A DNA stretch of 6,253 nt from NCBI GenBank assembly GCA_016763875.1, contig JAESSZ010000829.1, positions 1 to 6,253 of the forward strand, written 5' to 3'. A program made the position numbers and the translations under genes. Shown here piece after piece: positions 5,427-6,253 of this stretch (its first letter is position 1; each line of letters begins with the position of its first letter). The notes under the pieces are model-generated. The model saw only the letters and a program-made list of their open reading frames with translations, made no database searches and had not been told where the DNA came from. This DNA comes from Nannocystaceae bacterium. Lineage in GTDB: Bacteria > Myxococcota_A > Polyangia > Nannocystales > Nannocystaceae.

Positions 5427-6253
5427 GTGGGCGCGACCAGCAACGAGACAGCCGGGCAGCGGCCGGAGGCGTCGGCCGGTCGACTCTCACCGGGCCGACT
5501 CGGCCAAGCGCTGCGCCGACTCGGCGGCGGACTCGCGTTTTTCGCGATGCTTGGGGCCGCCACCACGCTGCACGAGGACGTGGCGGTCCAACGCGAGCAG
5601 TGGCCACCCCAGCTCGACGTCCTGTACGTCCCCCCTCCCGGAAACCTGCGACCGATGAGTCTCGGATACCGGGAGGCACTCGCGGATCTGGTCTGGATCC
5701 GGGCCCTCGTTTTTACGGGCGAGCACATCGGTAAAACCGACATCGACTTCGTCGAGCGCTACGTCGAAGGGATCAACGGACTCGCACCGCGATTCTATCG
5801 ACCCTACACCTGGGGCGCGATCACGGCGATCTACGGGGGCCAGGGTAAGATCACCCGCCCCATGGTGGAACGGGCGTCACGGATCTACGAGCGCGGCCTG
5901 GTGCAGTTTCCGGAGAGCCACGAGTTGCTCTACTCGTACGGCATGCTGCTCACCACGCAGGTCGGGTCCACGCCGGGCTACACGGAACAAGAACGCGAAG
6001 CGTTTGCCGCGGACGGGGTCGAACGTATCCGGCGGGCGGCCGCTTTTGGTGCCGATCCTCTGGTCCGTCGCTACGCCGCCACGCTCATCACCGAGTATGC
6101 GAGTGATGCCCTGGCTATCCAGTTCCTGGAGAGCCAGCTGGCGGGTGCACAAGAGGAAGCCCACCGACGATTGCTGCGTCGCAAGCTCTCGCGTCTAGCG
6201 GGGGCCGATCGTGTGCATGCCATCGAGGCGGTGCGCGAGGAGTTCTTCGAGGA
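5427..6253 (+). CDS. Membrane-anchored TPR-like helical protein, function unknown (partial, runs off window)
   Basis: An open frame (open from 5364) continues without a stop to the window end; from GTG 5427 it gives 275 codons. Residues 1-30 are polar and Arg-rich. One hydrophobic segment follows (RLGGGLAFFAMLGAATTL, about 31-48), probably an uncleaved membrane anchor or signal. Then comes PPPGNLRPMSLGYREALADL. The rest is amphipathic helices rich in Ala, Arg, Glu and Tyr, with TPR-like spacing (ASRIYERGLVQFPESHELLY, and a later ERIRRAAAFGADPLVRRYAA). The LGYREALADLVWIRAL stretch recalls a family of TPR-type hypothetical proteins common in deltaproteobacteria, but I cannot name it. The start is uncertain: TTG 5406, GTG 5427 and internal ATG 5547 are all in frame and none has a good SD. 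GTG 5427 was chosen because it keeps the anchor and is the first non-TTG start. The gene is divergent from the selenoprotein gene across about 74 bp. Confidence 0.75.
   Translation, partial: MGATSNETAGQRPEASAGRLSPGRLGQALRRLGGGLAFFAMLGAATTLHEDVAVQREQWPPQLDVLYVPPPGNLRPMSLGYREALADLVWIRALVFTGEHIGKTDIDFVERYVEGINGLAPRFYRPYTWGAITAIYGGQGKITRPMVERASRIYERGLVQFPESHELLYSYGMLLTTQVGSTPGYTEQEREAFAADGVERIRRAAAFGADPLVRRYAATLITEYASDALAIQFLESQLAGAQEEAHRRLLRRKLSRLAGADRVHAIEAVREEFFE

Noticed and set aside
5353..5679. N-terminal extension of the selenoprotein frame upstream of the ATG ATG pair
   Set aside because: The extra residues are Arg/Pro-rich low-complexity sequence antisense to the conserved N-terminus of the TPR-like gene, and the membrane helix begins right after ATG 5352.

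Overview
This is a high-GC window with dense gene packing. A PilR-type sigma-54 activator sits next to type IV pilin genes, and a proline-rich-tailed response regulator lies nearby. Together with a UGA-encoded selenocysteine in a redox protein, this suggests a deltaproteobacterial or Myxococcota-like bacterium. The phylum is an inference from gene content; no rRNA or marker gene is present.

Layout. (1) Positions 1-448, minus strand: N-terminal part of a CheY-like receiver protein with a Pro/Ala-rich tail, cut by the window edge. (2) Positions 479-1357, plus strand, divergent from it across only 30 bp: a class I SAM-dependent methyltransferase. Its end overlaps the next gene by 49 bp. (3) Positions 1309-2748: a complete NtrC-family sigma-54 activator of PilR type (receiver, AAA+, Fis HTH). 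No PilS-like histidine kinase is adjacent. (4) Positions 2749-2995: a regulatory gap with an 11-bp direct repeat and a near-perfect -24/-12 sigma-54 promoter. (5) Positions 2996-3673 and 3768-4418: two dissimilar type IV prepilins in tandem, followed by hairpins including a probable bidirectional terminator at 4471-4502. (6) Positions 4537-5352, minus strand, convergent with the pilins: a membrane-anchored peroxiredoxin-like/thioredoxin-fold protein. Its frame is interrupted by a single TGA exactly at the first position of a CxxC motif (UxxC). A SECIS-like hairpin follows directly, so the gene should be read as one 271-residue selenoprotein. (7) From 5427 to the window end, plus strand, divergent from the selenoprotein: a membrane-anchored helical (TPR-like) protein, partial.

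How the parts fit. The pilin half looks like a self-contained regulatory unit: a phosphorylatable activator (PilR-like) acting on the sigma-54 promoter in front of the first pilin. The methyltransferase is probably co-transcribed with pilR, but its link to pili is unknown. The selenoprotein is a separate unit with its own divergent promoter region, and it depends on selenocysteine machinery (SelA/B/C/D) encoded outside the window. The most notable item is the selenoprotein, which ordinary gene calling would split into two truncated ORFs.
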